A DNA stretch of 64,000 bases from Brachycybe producta (taxonomy: Eukaryota > Arthropoda > Diplopoda > Playtdesmida > Andrognathidae). The number at the start of each line of letters is the position of its first letter. Position 1 is the first letter of the stretch. The stretch spans positions 248,001 to 312,000 of the forward strand of contig JAUPFP010000030.1 in assembly GCA_036925085.1 (NCBI GenBank). The letters are read 5' to 3'. Under the pieces are notes generated by a model. That model made no database searches. It was not told where the DNA came from and saw nothing but the letters and a program-made list of their open reading frames with translations. The position numbers and the translations under genes are program-made. Positions 1-21,273 of the stretch are shown one piece after another.

Positions 1-166
1 AAATTTGTGTTTTTAAATTGTAAAATATTCTTAATTACATTTATTAAAATTCTTGTGGGTTAAAATTCTTCTTCTTAAAAAGTTTAATTTTTAAGATATT
101 AACAAGAAACAATTCTTATTTTCTTCCATGACCCTTCTACTTTAAAAATCGATATAATACTCGATA

Positions 167-174
167 TATCGATA
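167..174. promoter_or_regulatory. TATCGATA motif upstream of GOLIM4-like gene
   Basis: An exact TATCGATA palindrome, the core known as the DREF/DRE element in insects. The same octamer recurs at 10894-10901 and 11291-11298 between CAPZB and aPKC, so it may be a promoter motif here, but its function in this organism is inference. Confidence 0.3.
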
Positions 175-260
175 GGAAAAAATCGAAATCGTCGATACCG
201 ATGTCGCCCATCACTACTGTATAGTGTGAATCGATCCTAATCGTATTGGGTTGTTATAAC

Positions 261-469
261 GGGGACAACACTGAAAGGTGAATCTCGTACAAAATGACAA
301 CCTGTTTCGCTTTTTATCGGCGTTTTTACTGTATTTTCAGTAAATTTCGTAATTTCAGTAAATTTTATCCTGGGTGTCTAGTTAAACGCGGGTAAAGATG
401 AGAACGGGCTTGTCATGCATACACACTCTACTGTGAATCTCGTGAGTGATTTTTGTCTTATGTCGTCCC
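261..469. repeat. Foldback MITE, family F (copy 1)
   Basis: The left end GGGGACAACA is mirrored by TGTCGTCCC at the right end, and GTGAATCTCGT occurs in the right arm with a related GGTGAATCTCGTAC in the left. Related copies lie at 10356-10590 and 42637-42957. It has no coding capacity. Confidence 0.55.
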
Positions 470-754
470 AATTGTGCAGTTGTCATTTTTCTGTCGTCGT
501 TTGTTGTTTTTGTTTCGTGTCTTCTTCTTCTTCTTTTACTCATTTCTTATAAAAACGAGTTTTGTCTTCGTTTTCAGTTTCAATGTAAAAACTGATTGAG
601 TATTGGTTGGATTGTGGTGTTTTCTTCATTGCCTTTTAATTCTACAACCATCTGTGTATTTCATTTATTTTTTAAAATGATGATAATGATGACGTTTTAA
701 TTGAGTCTTTTTAATCTTTCAGATGTTGTTTCTATCATCATCATCAAAGTCGTC

Positions 755-3411
755 ATGAACCTTGTGAGGCTTCGGAATGGGAAGATTCGATTCGCCTTGG
801 GACTCGTGTTTGTGGTCGTTTTCCTCTTTGTGACTTATGTCATTCACGACAACCATTCAAAGTTGGTTTCAACTCGATCTCTCGTTCAGGATTGCGAACA
901 CAAAAGGGAATCTCTTTCGGCGCAGCTACAGGGTTTATTATTATCCTTATTATTTCACCTTAAAAACAGAAAGAGCTTTTATCGTTTTTAATCCATTTTT
1001 ACATTGCAGTGACGTTCGAACACAAGTCGAGGCTAGAAAAGGCTTTACAGCAGGAGAAATCCTCTCACAAGCGCACGAAAGAAAGTAATTCACAGGACCA
1101 ATTATTTTTAGTAGAAGCTGAACTTGTACTGAGCAGCGAGCACATCAGATGCGTTTTTACAAGAAATTCGAAGTTGGTTATTGATTAAAACTAAAATAAA
1201 CTTAAAATTCAACTAAAATATAATTTTACTGCGATGAAAAAAGAAGAAAATCATAAGCCCAAATTCAAGAAATAACAATGGCGCATGACTTTAATTCAAA
1301 CTCTCTAAGCAGGGTTCCAGCAGAGAAAACTTTTAATGCTGTTTGCAACCCGATTTGGAGGGTTCAAGTGTGAAGTTTTTATTTTTGAATTTTGACGGAC
1401 ATTTTGTATTTTCTTTTTTTCTGGACACCCAACTGAAAAGGAAAGACTTAAAAATATTTATAATATATAATAACAATGAAGTTTTTTTACTTCATTTTTT
1501 TACTCTTCTAGTTTCTAACGGTGTTTGAATTTCTTATAAAATTGGCTTCGGTTTGCTCGAATTTTTTGTATTATTTATGATTTGTTTCGATTCAGAATTG
1601 GAGTCACAATACGAAGAGTTACAGGAGCAAACGGATAAAGAAAAAGTAACGTCATCTTTATTATATGCGATGTTCTCGATTCGTTTGTCTTTACTTTATG
1701 TCTGTTCGCTGTTTTGTTACTTATAAAACGTGAACAGCAAGAAGCTCAGAAGAGATACTCGTCGTTACAACAGCAGAAGGACGCACTTCAGGTCACTTTC
1801 CGAGGCCCAGATTCACCGATTATAGATCACCCTTTATCTGCTTTTTCTTATAGAATCAACAAGAGATGCTTTACAAGGAGTTCAGTAACTTACAACAGAC
1901 GAATGCGGAATTAGTGGAAGAGAAACAGAACCTAATGAATAAAATGACCAGTCAGATGGATCAGTTGAAGATCGTCAAAGAAAAGGAACTGCTGCAGTTG
2001 CAAAGTCTAAATTTTATTCGTTTTTGCTTCTGTTTCTTCTTCTATCAAATATCTGAAATATTTTTTTAAAATATTTCGCTTTAGATGCTTACAATGAATT
2101 GAGGCAAGAAAAAGAGGAACTTATCTTGAGATTAGATAAGACGGAAATCATTCGACAGCTTGAAGTAGCGTCTTTTTCTCGTTTTAATCCACTACAGTTT
2201 AGCTTTTATTTGTTTTGCAAGAAAAAAAATAAATTTGTCGTTGAAGATGGATTTGAGTAAATGCAGAAGGGATTCGTCTTTGAATCGTGATGATGTTGTC
2301 CAAAAGAACGTGAAGATCCGAGACGAAGGAAGCGTAGGCGTTATACGACCAGAATCCAAGTCGAACAAGTTGGAAATAGGTTGGTCTTTGCACAAATATG
2401 AAACCATTGATTTGTTGTGATTTCATCTTTGTATTTTCCAGACTCTGCAATTGGAATGAAAGTTAAGGAAACGGCAAAAAACGCCGAAAGCATGGATGAG
2501 AAGCACTTGAACGACATACAGGTTGAATGAACTTAATTTTTATTTTCTAAAATTATCATTAGTATGTTTTTATTGTTATAGAATGAAAAAAACGTCGGTC
2601 CACCTCCTCCAAACATCCAGCGTAGTCAATCACGCGTTTCATCCTCATCTAAGTTGGCTCAGAATCTGGTTAAAGAACTTTTGTATGTCTAATTTTTTAT
2701 AATTTATGTTGATTGGTATATTTTTTCGATTTCAGGATGCTAACGAAGGACATCAGCTTGCTCTTCCCGTCGTTGTGGAACGTAATATCGTTTCAAAAGA
2801 CGAAAACGTGAAGAAAGTCGAACGTTCGAACGTTGAAGACATTCCAAAAAAAGATCAACAATTGGCAGAACCACCCGTTGTAATGTTAGTGCCCAGAAAC
2901 ACCGAAAACTTCTTCGGTCTCGTCTTCTATATTAAGATTCGTTTTTTTTTCTCCAATAGTGAACCTGTCGGACAAGAGATTCGGCACCACGAAGGAAACG
3001 CCCCTCACGATGATGTTGACCAGATCGGAGCCGGTTTTCGTCGAGAAGCGGAACTCGTTGCCAACGGTCCTCGTTCAGTTTTTTAAATGATTGCTTGTTT
3101 TATATAGAAATGAATAATGTTTTTTTTGTTTGTTTAGGATTAGAGCAACAGGAAAATGGAGAAGATCAAGATCTGGATGACATGGAGAACGAAGTTGGAG
3201 GTGGCGACAAAAAGGACAACCATCGATTTCAAGATGCCGATTTCGATCAGCCTGATCAAGCGAGTCTTTGTTCGTTTTTTATGGTTGGTCGTTTTCTTTC
3301 TAACTTGTGAGGTTTTTTGTTTCTAAATAGGAAGACAATGATGAGAATCATCTCGTTAACGCCGCTCAACTTCAAATTAAACCGGAAGGTGTTATTGCGG
3401 TACCTCATTAA
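755..3411 (+). CDS. GOLIM4: Golgi integral membrane protein 4 (GPP130) homologue
   Basis: Thirteen exons: 755-932, 1010-1084, 1596-1645, 1738-1791, 1854-2004, 2085-2164, 2247-2379, 2442-2521, 2582-2668, 2736-2884, 2960-3066, 3138-3259, 3331-3411. They splice in frame to 448 aa. Residues 13-30 are one hydrophobic segment after a basic N-terminus, giving type II topology in the Golgi membrane. The following ESLSAQLQ and EHKSRLEKALQQE match the start of the vertebrate GOLIM4 luminal coiled coil. The middle is Gln/Glu/Lys-rich coiled coil, and the C-terminal third is acidic and low in complexity, as in the family. The protein is shorter than human GOLIM4 (about 700 aa). GOLIM4 cycles between cis-Golgi and endosomes and takes part in retrograde traffic. 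The start at 755 is the first ATG giving the signal anchor. Exon 10/11 and 12/13 joins were chosen by phase; the last intron uses a GC donor. The GOLM1/GOLM2 families are the main alternative. Confidence 0.87.
3260..3330 (+). other. GC-AG intron, last intron of GOLIM4-like gene
   Basis: The donor reads CAA followed by GCGAGT and the acceptor is AAATAG. Only this join keeps the acidic tail (EDNDENHLV) in phase 0. Nearby GT dinucleotides give the wrong phase or an early stop. Confidence 0.65.
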
Positions 3412-5128
3412 TTAAGAGGAGGTGTTTTGAGATAGTCGTAACTTCATCTTCAGTTAAGGTGGACCGGATAGTTTTTATTTATAAATTGTGCTTCTAGGGC
3501 GGCGTTACCATCACTGCGTGTTAGCACGTTGCCACACTCGTAGAATTATACAGGGGGGGGGGGGAAACATTTAAAGGAACGAATCTACAAATACAAGTAT
3601 GGAGCTTCTCAGAAACACCTTTTAGACAAAATTGAAAGTGTTTTTATTAATGAATGACTAACTTTTTTGGACGATTTGTTTAGAAATAATAGTTTTATGA
3701 CCGGTTTAAAACACTGATAACAATCGAAATCAAAAATTTGTCATTTTAAAACTGTTATAAAACCATTATTTTCACAAAAAGTAACCAGACGGTTAATTTA
3801 TTCAATTAACTTTGAAAACACTTTGAATATTTTTTAAAAAGCTCTTTACTTGTTTTTCGGTTGATCGCGTTGTTGTTTATGTACATCTTTATGGGCTTGG
3901 TCACGTGCAGACACGTAACGCCATCCAGGAGCACATTTGTAGTCAAATGCTAATGAATAAACTTATCGGTCGCACCTTAAGTTACGAGTGTTAGTGACGG
4001 TCATGAGTCGAACTCTTGACAGTGATAACGGTTCTTAAGTCAAGTTGCGGTGTTAAGAATGACCAAATGGACCTCCACCTTATTCCAGTGATTCTACGAG
4101 TCACTTTTGAACTGAATTGAAATAACTATTTTTTTTTTAAAAAAAGACCAATCGATCTGATCGTATCGATTGATATATTATCGATTGATCGTATCGGCCA
4201 CATAACAAAGTTCGTCTTTTAAATGACGAAGGCGGGTGTTTTTTTATTCCGGTTGTGGTAAATTACGATCAGAGATTTCAAAAGTTAAATTATTTTATCT
4301 TCTCAGAAGGACGAAGAGATCTGATAACTGTTATTTTTGTTAATATTATTATAATTATTATAATAATTGGTTGATAATTATTTTGTTAGATGGTCATCTT
4401 AATGTTTTCTTTTTTTTCCATTTAATGTTGACGTTTTTCTGTAACTTGTATATTTGAGAGCACTTGAAAAAGTGTTTTATTGGGTGTTAGATATGGGACC
4501 ATTTTTTAATCCCGGTTACAAAATATTATTACTGTGTAAGGTCTAGAAATGTTACAAATTTCCCCCTTCGTTTTTTGTTTTTGACAGAATAAAATTATGT
4601 ATTAAAATTATTTTGAGAACAGGTAATTTTTTTAAATTGGTATTTATTAATTTTTAATTATTATTTTAATTGTTGTTTTAAGGCGTGTAAACATCATGCA
4701 AACTTTTTTTCAGAAACGTTACGATAAAATTCACAAAGTCTAAATGTTTTCTCGTTGTAATATCATTTGCGAAAAATTATTTTCGCCTTTTTTCAAACTT
4801 CTGAGAAAAACTTGCAGCATTGTCACCAACTATTCTAGTTTTTAAAACACTTTCTTTTTTTTGTTGTTGTGTTTCTGAAAAAAAAGTTTATGTGAAAAAA
4901 ACCTACATTTTTTGCAAAACTGTGGAACTACCTTAAGTTTTCCTGTTCTTTTTTATTGAGTGATTTTTCTGTCCTTGGATGGACCAGTTTGCAGCCTTGA
5001 TTTAGAATACGACTTCATCCACTTTATACTACATTTAAAATGTTTTTTTTTAATGTTGTACGTAATTTAAGATTGATTATACACTGTAGTTTCGTACGAA
5101 TTAATTGCGGTAATACTGTGAATACAAA
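3412..5128. other. Intergenic, with 3' UTR of GOLIM4-like gene
   Basis: No gene seen. Candidate AATAAA signals are at 3956-3961 and 4588-4593. There is a run of G at 3553-3562. A foldback lies at about 3640-3820 (AATAATAGTTTTATGACC against ATAAAACCATTATT). Another lies at about 4697-4890 (AAACTTTTTTTCAGAAAC against GTTTCTGAAAAAAAAGTTT). Both look like decayed MITEs. Confidence 0.5.
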
Positions 5129-5775
5129 ATGTCTAATTTCAAAGTTGCTGTTCTTTGTATAACTTTTGTTCTACAAACAACAACAACGGCACAAAAGGAT
5201 TCTGGTGATATTTCTATACAGTTTAAATTTTATTGTTTTTTTTAAGTTATGTATATTTTTAGATATTGCTTGTCCACTTGGACAACGTTTTCGAACAAAG
5301 GCTAAACCCTATTTTCCTAGTTTGGAAAAAGGTGGTTTTGTCGACATGACTGGAAAAAAGTTGAACACCTTGCAGGTATTATAGTTACGTGGTTTCGTTT
5401 TCATGTTGAATTTATTCTATCGTTATTTTTTGTTTAGGATTTTCTGGAAGGAACAGCTGAATACGTATCGTTGTCCCTAGATTCAAAAGTTCCGGTTCCG
5501 ATCGGAACTCCGATGTGCATTCCGGAAATAAATCGTAAATATAATAAAAACGTTATATTTCAGGTAGGTTTCTTATTTTGAGGTGCGAATTGTTGTAATG
5601 TTCCATTTGGTGAAACAACTTAACAAATCCTTTTATCCATTAGTACCGTGATACTGGATCTGATCTTCAGGAGAAGGGTTTCTCAGAGTGTCATGTTTGT
5701 GTTCGGAATGCACAAATTGCAAATGAAAAGATTTATGATCAGTTTCTTACTCTGGTTGTTCCGAAAGTAGTTTAG
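5129..5775 (+). CDS. Small secreted cysteine-containing protein A (tandem pair)
   Basis: Four exons: 5129-5204, 5263-5375, 5438-5563, 5644-5775, giving 148 aa. Residues 1-22 form a signal peptide (hydrophobic VAVLCITFVL then TTTTAQ). The mature part has four cysteines: one in ACPLGQRF, one in MCIPE, and a C-x-x-C in ECHVCV. It is basic, has no further membrane segment, and ends in LVVPKVV. The neighbour at 6368-7134 has the same exon phases (1, 0, 0), identical sizes for exons 1 and 3 (76 and 126 nt), and about half its residues identical, so this is a tandem duplicate. I do not recognise the family. Secretion and a disulphide-stabilised fold are inferred; a role in mucus, matrix or defence would be guesswork. 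Confidence 0.82.
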
Positions 5776-5889
5776 GCCATTTTCTTGAATTTTTTAACTT
5801 TTAGTTTTTTTTTAATTTGAAACTAATTATTTTTTTTAAGTTTAAAATAATTCATAAAACAGTTTTATAAAATTTTCGAACTGTTGGTA

Positions 5890-6115
5890 ATTGTGCAGTG
5901 TCACAAAATTAAATATCGTCCACTTAACATCGGGTCATTTTCAAACTGCCATAAAAAGCTTATTTTGAAATATATCAACGTGAAAATACCCTGAAGTGTT
6001 CGAGTTATATCCCTTCTAGTTCTAAAACACTTGCAAGATTTTTTAAATTTTGTTCCTCAAAAACAGAATGTCTTACGGACGTTTTTACATTTTAAAAGCA
6101 CCTTAATTAATTTAG
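5890..6115. repeat. Fam-A MITE, right-hand part
   Basis: Contains the family core (ATAAAAAGCTTATTTTGAAA then ATCAACGTGAAAATACCCT), the CCCTTCTAGTT stretch and the terminal TTTTAAAAGCACCTTAA. The left arm is degraded. It lies between the two tandem secreted-protein genes. Confidence 0.65.
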
Positions 6116-6367
6116 ATGTATTTTTTTTAAAAAAAGAAAATAATTAATTTCAAATTTTTACATAATTTTTGTTGTCATTTTCTATAGACGGATTAGAAAA
6201 GATTAAATTAATATATACAAATACTTAATTTGTATTATTAGTTGAATTCAATAGAATTTTGCTTTTTTTTGTCCTTGACTAGTTTTTTTAGTTTTCAATG
6301 TCATCAGGTTTTAATAACAATTGGGTGCAGTGTTTAGTTCAGTTCAGTTGATTAAGTGAGAAGAACT

Positions 6368-7134
6368 ATGTATAAACAATTTCTATTGAACGCCGTTGTT
6401 TTGTGTATTTTTATTCAAAGTGCCTCAACTAAAGCAAATTCCAGTAAATTCTTTGTTATATTTATTTTAACAGCTTTTTATGTTATCTGTTATATGTAGG
6501 TATCGAATGTCCTTTTGGAAAACGTTATCGTTCAAAATGTAATACCTATTTGTCAAATGATGGAACTCAATTGAATACTTTGCAGGCGAGGTTATATGTT
6601 TATTTTTCCAATTGTCACTTTTGTTGAAATTTATAAATAACGCAAAAAGAATTATGGTTTTTGCAATCAAAGAGGGATGATTAGGGCATTAGGCATAAAA
6701 TACAGATGAATTATGGTTGTAGGTTAACTCTAGCCTCTAATAAGCTTCTTTGATTACAAAAAGCGTAATTCTGTCTGCCTTATTCAATAAATTATTACAG
6801 GATTTTTTAGATGGAGTCGCAGATTACGTTACGTTAGCTTTGGATTCTAACGTTGATATTCCAAAAGGGACACCAATTTGCATACCGGAATTTAATCGAA
6901 AATATGAAAGGAACATTGTATTTCAAGTAAGTTTTACCGAATCATATATTAAAATTTTCTCTGAGACGCAGCTTTCTCTCTCGTCAGTATCGTGATACAG
7001 CGTCCGATCTCGAGACGAAAGGTTATTCGTTGTGTCGCGTTTGTGTTCGTGATATGACATTTGCACACGAAGTAACTGGTAACCAATATGTTACGTTAGT
7101 TATCCCCAAAGTTGTTATCGAAAGTACGAACTGA
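6368..7134 (+). CDS. Small secreted cysteine-containing protein B (tandem pair)
   Basis: Four exons: 6368-6443, 6500-6585, 6801-6926, 6988-7134, giving 144 aa. There is an N-terminal signal peptide (VVLCIFIQSAS). The cysteines of copy A are kept (ECPFGKRY, ICIPEFNRKY, LCRVCVRD), with one extra in SKCNTY. Shared blocks with copy A include LNTLQDFL, the GTPMCIPE/GTPICIPE segment and YRDT.SDL. Exon 2 is 27 nt shorter than in A. Intron 2 starts with GC (CAG then GCGAGG), where the homologous intron in A starts with GT. The start was chosen because it gives a signal peptide and an exon 1 of the same length as in A. Function unknown. Confidence 0.82.
6586..6800 (+). other. GC-AG intron in secreted-protein gene B
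   Basis: The donor is TTGCAG followed by GCGAGG and the acceptor is ATTACAG. The next GT (GAG then GTTATA) would put a TAG in frame within exon 3. The paralogous junction in gene A is TTGCAG followed by GTATTA, which fixes the exon end. Confidence 0.8.
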
Positions 7135-8260
7135 GAAGACACGTAAAGTAATGAATAATGCCAAAAGCTTGCATAAAATGAACAAAACGCATAATGACCA
7201 TTCTTACCCCTTATGAGTGCTATAAAAGCAATAATAATAATCATCAGTTTAATACATATTAAAAATGCACAAGTTGCTTAACTTGAAAATTTGTAAAATT
7301 TCTTTTGAAAAATACTGATTTTGGTCAGTAAAAAATTCTACAAAGGAATTTTTAAACTTGGTTTGTTTTTACAATTTCTTTAATTGCTTTTGATGATTGT
7401 AGCTATTAATTGCTACAAACATTTTAATTGTGCTTTTTTATATAATATATATTTTATATTTACATATTTTATGAACAACTTTCTTGCATATTTTGGAGGG
7501 AATATCTTTCTATGCACATTTTTTTCAATTTTTATTTGCATCAAAGTTTTGGCCTTTTAAAGTAATGAATCAAAATACACTTGATGAAAATAACCATAAC
7601 ACTTTTATTGATTAATTATTATAACGTAGTTTCGAAGCAACAAAATATTTTTTTTTTTTTTGAAAAAGAGAATTCTGTTTTAACAAAGTTTTGTAATGAT
7701 CATAAAAACCGAAAACCCAAAAAGAACATAAAACGGAACATTTTAACGAACCCCCCCCCCCCCCCCTTACCTTCACGCACACAAATCACTTCTACAGATT
7801 CTTTTTAATTTATTCAACATTCACCTTTTTTAATTCATACCAAAAAATGGGATAACAATAACAGAATAAATCCCCTTTAAAAACTAGAAACATAAAATAC
7901 CGTTATTCGGACAAAAATTCAATGTTTTGATCAAAAAATATAGCAAACTAAATTAAAATGAAATTTATGAATAGGATCGGTTTTTTCGTGTTTTCATTTT
8001 GAGTCGAAAGCTTTTTTTAATTCACATCATTTTCAATTTGAAAATGGTAAGCTTCATTCTTCTGATCTGTAATTGAGTGGAAATTACCTTCTTATAGCAT
8101 ATTTTATTGTTAAATTTCAATTTGCACTAGTTTTAAAGATCTCTCCCATGAGATGTTTCGAGAAGCGAACAATTTCCACACGGTTCTTCTTTCAAATAAT
8201 TGCATTTATATCCTTTTATTTTTCTCAATAAAAGAAAAAGAACCCCTCCTTGCAATATAA
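7135..8260. other. Convergent intergenic region
   Basis: Lies between secreted gene B (+) and CAPZB (-). It is AT-rich with no supported gene. It has poly-T at about 7650-7661 and a C run at about 7751-7766. The CAPZB poly(A) signal is at its right end. Confidence 0.5.
8215..8220 (-). terminator. CAPZB: Poly(A) signal of CAPZB
   Basis: AATAAA on the minus strand about 40 nt after the CAPZB stop codon, implying a very short 3' UTR. Confidence 0.55.
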
Positions 8261-10048
<1,788 letters not shown>

Positions 10049-10318
10049 TGTGTCTGTTATTCTTATTAATTATTATTGTTGTTGTTGCCGCTTTAAAGTA
10101 AAATACAACGCCCCAAAAAGCAAAAGAAAAGACCGATGCAATATACTGATATATTATAGGGATTTACAATGGAGGAATGTCCATCCGATTCCGGTCTAGG
10201 AAACCCACAAGCGAATTGGGATCTACTTTCGACCAATCGCAGACGTCGTCTGCGTCAAAAAATGACGTCGACTCCTTTTATGGTAAAGTAAACGGCGGAA
10301 GTCATAAGATAAATAAGT

Positions 10319-10851
10319 AGAGGTAGCTCAACTAACAACTCTGCCAATGGAGCAAGGGAGACAGCATTGAAGAAAATATGATTTACAAAGATTCACCGAG
10401 ATTCACAGGAGAACGTATGTATTGGCAAGCCATTTTACTTTTTATTCACGCTTTCCTGGATACTTTGAGTATAAAATGTATTCTGAAAGTCCGGTCAAAC
10501 TTGGAAAAAACGTGTAACGAATTGTCATACATATGCTATGGTGCGAATTTTAGTGAATCTTCTACTTGGTTTTTGTTCTATGTCATCCCCCTTTGGTGTC
10601 AAAGCTGCTTGTGTGGCCAATTATTTATCCAATAGATAGCGTTGTCTCCGTTTAAAGCTACATTTTTCTTTTCACTTACAAATAATTTAATTATTTCACA
10701 AACAGTAGATTGATTTATAACAACAATTCAAGTTTTTTTATAAAAAGAAATTGAAATACATAAGAAATAAAAAAAAAACTTGAAGAGAGACTAGAATCAC
10801 CCACTCAACCACAGCGTTTTCTCTAACCTCGTAGTTGAGTTACCTATATAT
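10319..10851. repeat. Possible nested TIR element between CAPZB and aPKC
   Basis: AGGTAGCTCAACTA at the left end is mirrored by TAGTTGAGTTACCT at the right end. The interior (about 10356-10590) resembles family F, with TATTGGCAAGCCATTTTACT and ATGTCATCCCC. Another end of the outer type (AGGTAACTCAACTAAGAG) is at about 55937. Confidence 0.5.
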
Positions 10852-10878
10852 AGCTATCTTAAATGTCACTTCCGTTCA

Positions 10879-10891
10879 TTTGGCGCGGAAA
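10879..10891. promoter_or_regulatory. E2F-like site next to TATCGATA
   Basis: TTTGGCGCGGAAA is one base from the palindromic E2F consensus, and the TATCGATA octamer follows at 10894-10901. In insects the E2F plus DRE pairing marks proliferation-linked promoters. Which of the two flanking genes it would serve is unknown. Confidence 0.4.
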
Positions 10892-11290
10892 GTTATCGAT
10901 AGTGAGAAAGAAATATCGATCAAACGGAAATGACGATTTAAGATGACATCATGCATTTTCGATTATTCATCAATTTACTTAGCCGTGTGACGTCACATAC
11001 GTTGATGGGACTTATAGTGGCGTAACATTGCTGGGTACAGCGATGAATAATAGAATGTGAATAACAATAAACGAAGTAACAATAAAAATAAATCGATATA
11101 TATCGACTTTTTTATATGAAAATTGATTTTCTAAGTACTGTGAGAAAAATAAGATGTTAAAATGTTAAACGTTAAATTGTTAAATGTTGATCATTCTTAT
11201 TTTAAATCAGTATTACGACATAGTTACTTTATAATTAAAAGAATGGTTGAGAAATAAAAATGTTTTGCAGTATATCGACATCAATAAATG

Positions 11291-11320
11291 TATCGATAAC
11301 AAACGAAATCCAAGATGGCG
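11291..11320. promoter_or_regulatory. TATCGATA and YY1-like motif upstream of aPKC
   Basis: TATCGATA is at 11291-11298 and CAAGATGGCG, the YY1 core, is at 11311-11320, about 340 bp upstream of the aPKC start. In animals YY1 sites of this form sit at or just downstream of transcription starts, so initiation near here is plausible. Confidence 0.35.
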
Positions 11321-11661
11321 TCGTAACTCTCATCATTTCTTTTGTTGTTGACGTCGGACGCGACTTTTTACCGTCCGTTTTTTAACGTTTTAGTTTATTT
11401 TTCGTTGTGTTTTTATTTCGTGTTTCATATTATAAGAAAATGACGAATGTCGAAATGTGTTTTATGTTGTCATTTAATAATTAGAGAGGGAGTGACAGAG
11501 AGAGAAAGGGAAGACCGGAAGTTCAACTCATCCTCTTTTTTTTTCCTCCTCCCCCTCCCCATTTACAAACTGCACAACTTTTTAGTTAACTTTTATTTGA
11601 GTTTTTTAAAACTTCTTTCTTCATATCTGAACTATTTTAGAATATTTGTTTTGTGTATATA

Positions 11662-19893
<8,232 letters not shown>

Positions 19894-20929
19894 CAAAGAA
19901 AACTCGTGTAAAAGGTAAAATCGCGCCGATAAACATAATTGGATTCTTCTTAAAAATTTCGAGGAAGTTTCTTTTTTTTTTTCTTTCTCAAAAAATGACA
20001 CCCATAATATAAATAATCCCCACGAGCTTTATTTTTTTTTTTTTTTTAACTCCAATTGCATTTCGATGCTTTTTGTTAATTACGAGAAAAACATTTTCAG
20101 AGCAGCAAAAGAAATGGCACTAGTTTTATTTATTGGGAGTGGAAAAGACGCTTCAATAGGGCCATAATTTAGTTCGATTCGCAGTAGTTTTACACTCGAT
20201 CTTTATTTATTTCAAATGCTTTCTCTCGTCGAGCTTTTGAGCGTGTTTATCTCTCGAGACGACTTTCCGTGCCTCGATCCTCACAAATAAGACAAAAAAT
20301 AATTGTGTTTTTTTTTTAAATTAAAACGGCTGTTTAGAGGCTAGAGTATTCTCAGTGGAAATGTTTATGTAACAAAGAGTTCTTTTGGATTTTAGCCTGT
20401 AAACAGTTTTTTTTAAATTTAAGTCGGGCATTTTTTCTCCTAACTTACCGACTGGATCGTCGATCAAATTCTCAGTGACAATTTTATTCGATAATTGTCA
20501 GAAAACAAAAAACGAATCATATCAAAACTAGTTAAAGTTAGAGAGAACCCATTCATTTTTATTATCTATAACAAAGAGGGGTTTGTACGAGGAGGCGATA
20601 TTTGAAGTTCTCGAGATTTATTTTTCAAATGAAAACTACACAATTCGCACCATTTTTATTAAATGGTTTTTCTAGCTGAACTTTTTTTTAGTAAATTCAG
20701 GACTTGTTTAGATTTTATTTAAATTTCCATTAGTATATTACTTTTTAACGAATGGATGAGAAATAATCTTGAAAAATTTCATGTATTTTTGTGACATTCC
20801 CAATCAAAATAAATGTGATTTACTATTATGAGGAATTCCAAACAAAAACACGTTAATATTTCTTCGCCATTTGCGTGATTTTCAGAAAATGTAGGGTTTT
20901 CAAATAAATTTCGTTTTCACGAGAAACTT

Positions 20930-21050
20930 GCTGTGAGAAATTTGAAAGTGTTTTAGAAACTAGAATCTAGTTGTTGATATTGCTATAAGTTTTTTTCATG
21001 ACGATATCTTTCAAAATAAACTTTCTATCACAGTTTGAAAAATGCGAAAA
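20930..21050. repeat. Fam-A MITE fragment
   Basis: AAGTGTTTTAGAAACTAGAA and GATATCTTTCAAAATAAACT identify the left arm; the right arm is missing. It directly precedes the inverted repeat at 21105-21273. Confidence 0.6.
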
Positions 21051-21104
21051 TAATTTATGTGAAATGTTGTAAACATGAAAAACAGAAAGAGATAGAATTC
21101 AGAT

Positions 21105-21273
21105 AGAATTTGGTAAAAGATAAAGCGCTAAAAGTTTTTTCAAGGCAATATCTTAAAAAATGAACATTTTAGACATTTTGACGATGATCCACATCGTCAA
21201 AATGTCTAAAATGTTCATTTTTTAAGATATTGCCTTGAAAAAACTTTTAGCGCTTAATCTTTTACCAAATTCT
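21105..21273. repeat. 169 bp near-perfect inverted repeat
   Basis: Arms of about 82 bp face each other around a 5 nt centre (GACGATG, ATCCA, CATCGTC). I see a single mismatch (AAAGATAAAGCGC against AAAGATTAAGCGC). The arms begin AGAATTTGGTAAAAGA and end in its complement. RNA from either strand would fold into an 80 bp hairpin. Confidence 0.88.

Larger units (their letters stand above)
1..754. other. Upstream region of GOLIM4-like gene
   Basis: No coding frame is supported here. The stretch holds TATCGATA-type motifs, a foldback repeat (261-469), and a pyrimidine-rich tract ending in TTTCAG at about 717-722, just before the presumed start codon at 755. That acceptor-like site suggests a 5' UTR intron or a trans-splice acceptor; which of these cannot be told from sequence alone. 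Confidence 0.5.
10049..11661. promoter_or_regulatory. Divergent promoter region of CAPZB and aPKC
   Basis: The 1.6 kb between the two start codons must hold the 5' UTRs and promoters of both genes. It contains an E2F-like site (10879-10891), two TATCGATA motifs, a CAAGATGGCG motif and a nested repeat (10319-10851). No coding frame is supported. The 85-codon frame at 10378-10635 lies inside repeat sequence. Confidence 0.55.

Noticed and set aside
717..722. Trans-spliced leader acceptor upstream of GOLIM4
   Set aside because: TTTCAG before the start codon would fit, but an ordinary 5' UTR intron fits equally and no leader gene is visible.
10378..10635. 85-codon open frame between CAPZB and aPKC
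   Set aside because: It lies inside TIR repeat sequence related to family F; no protein similarity recognised.
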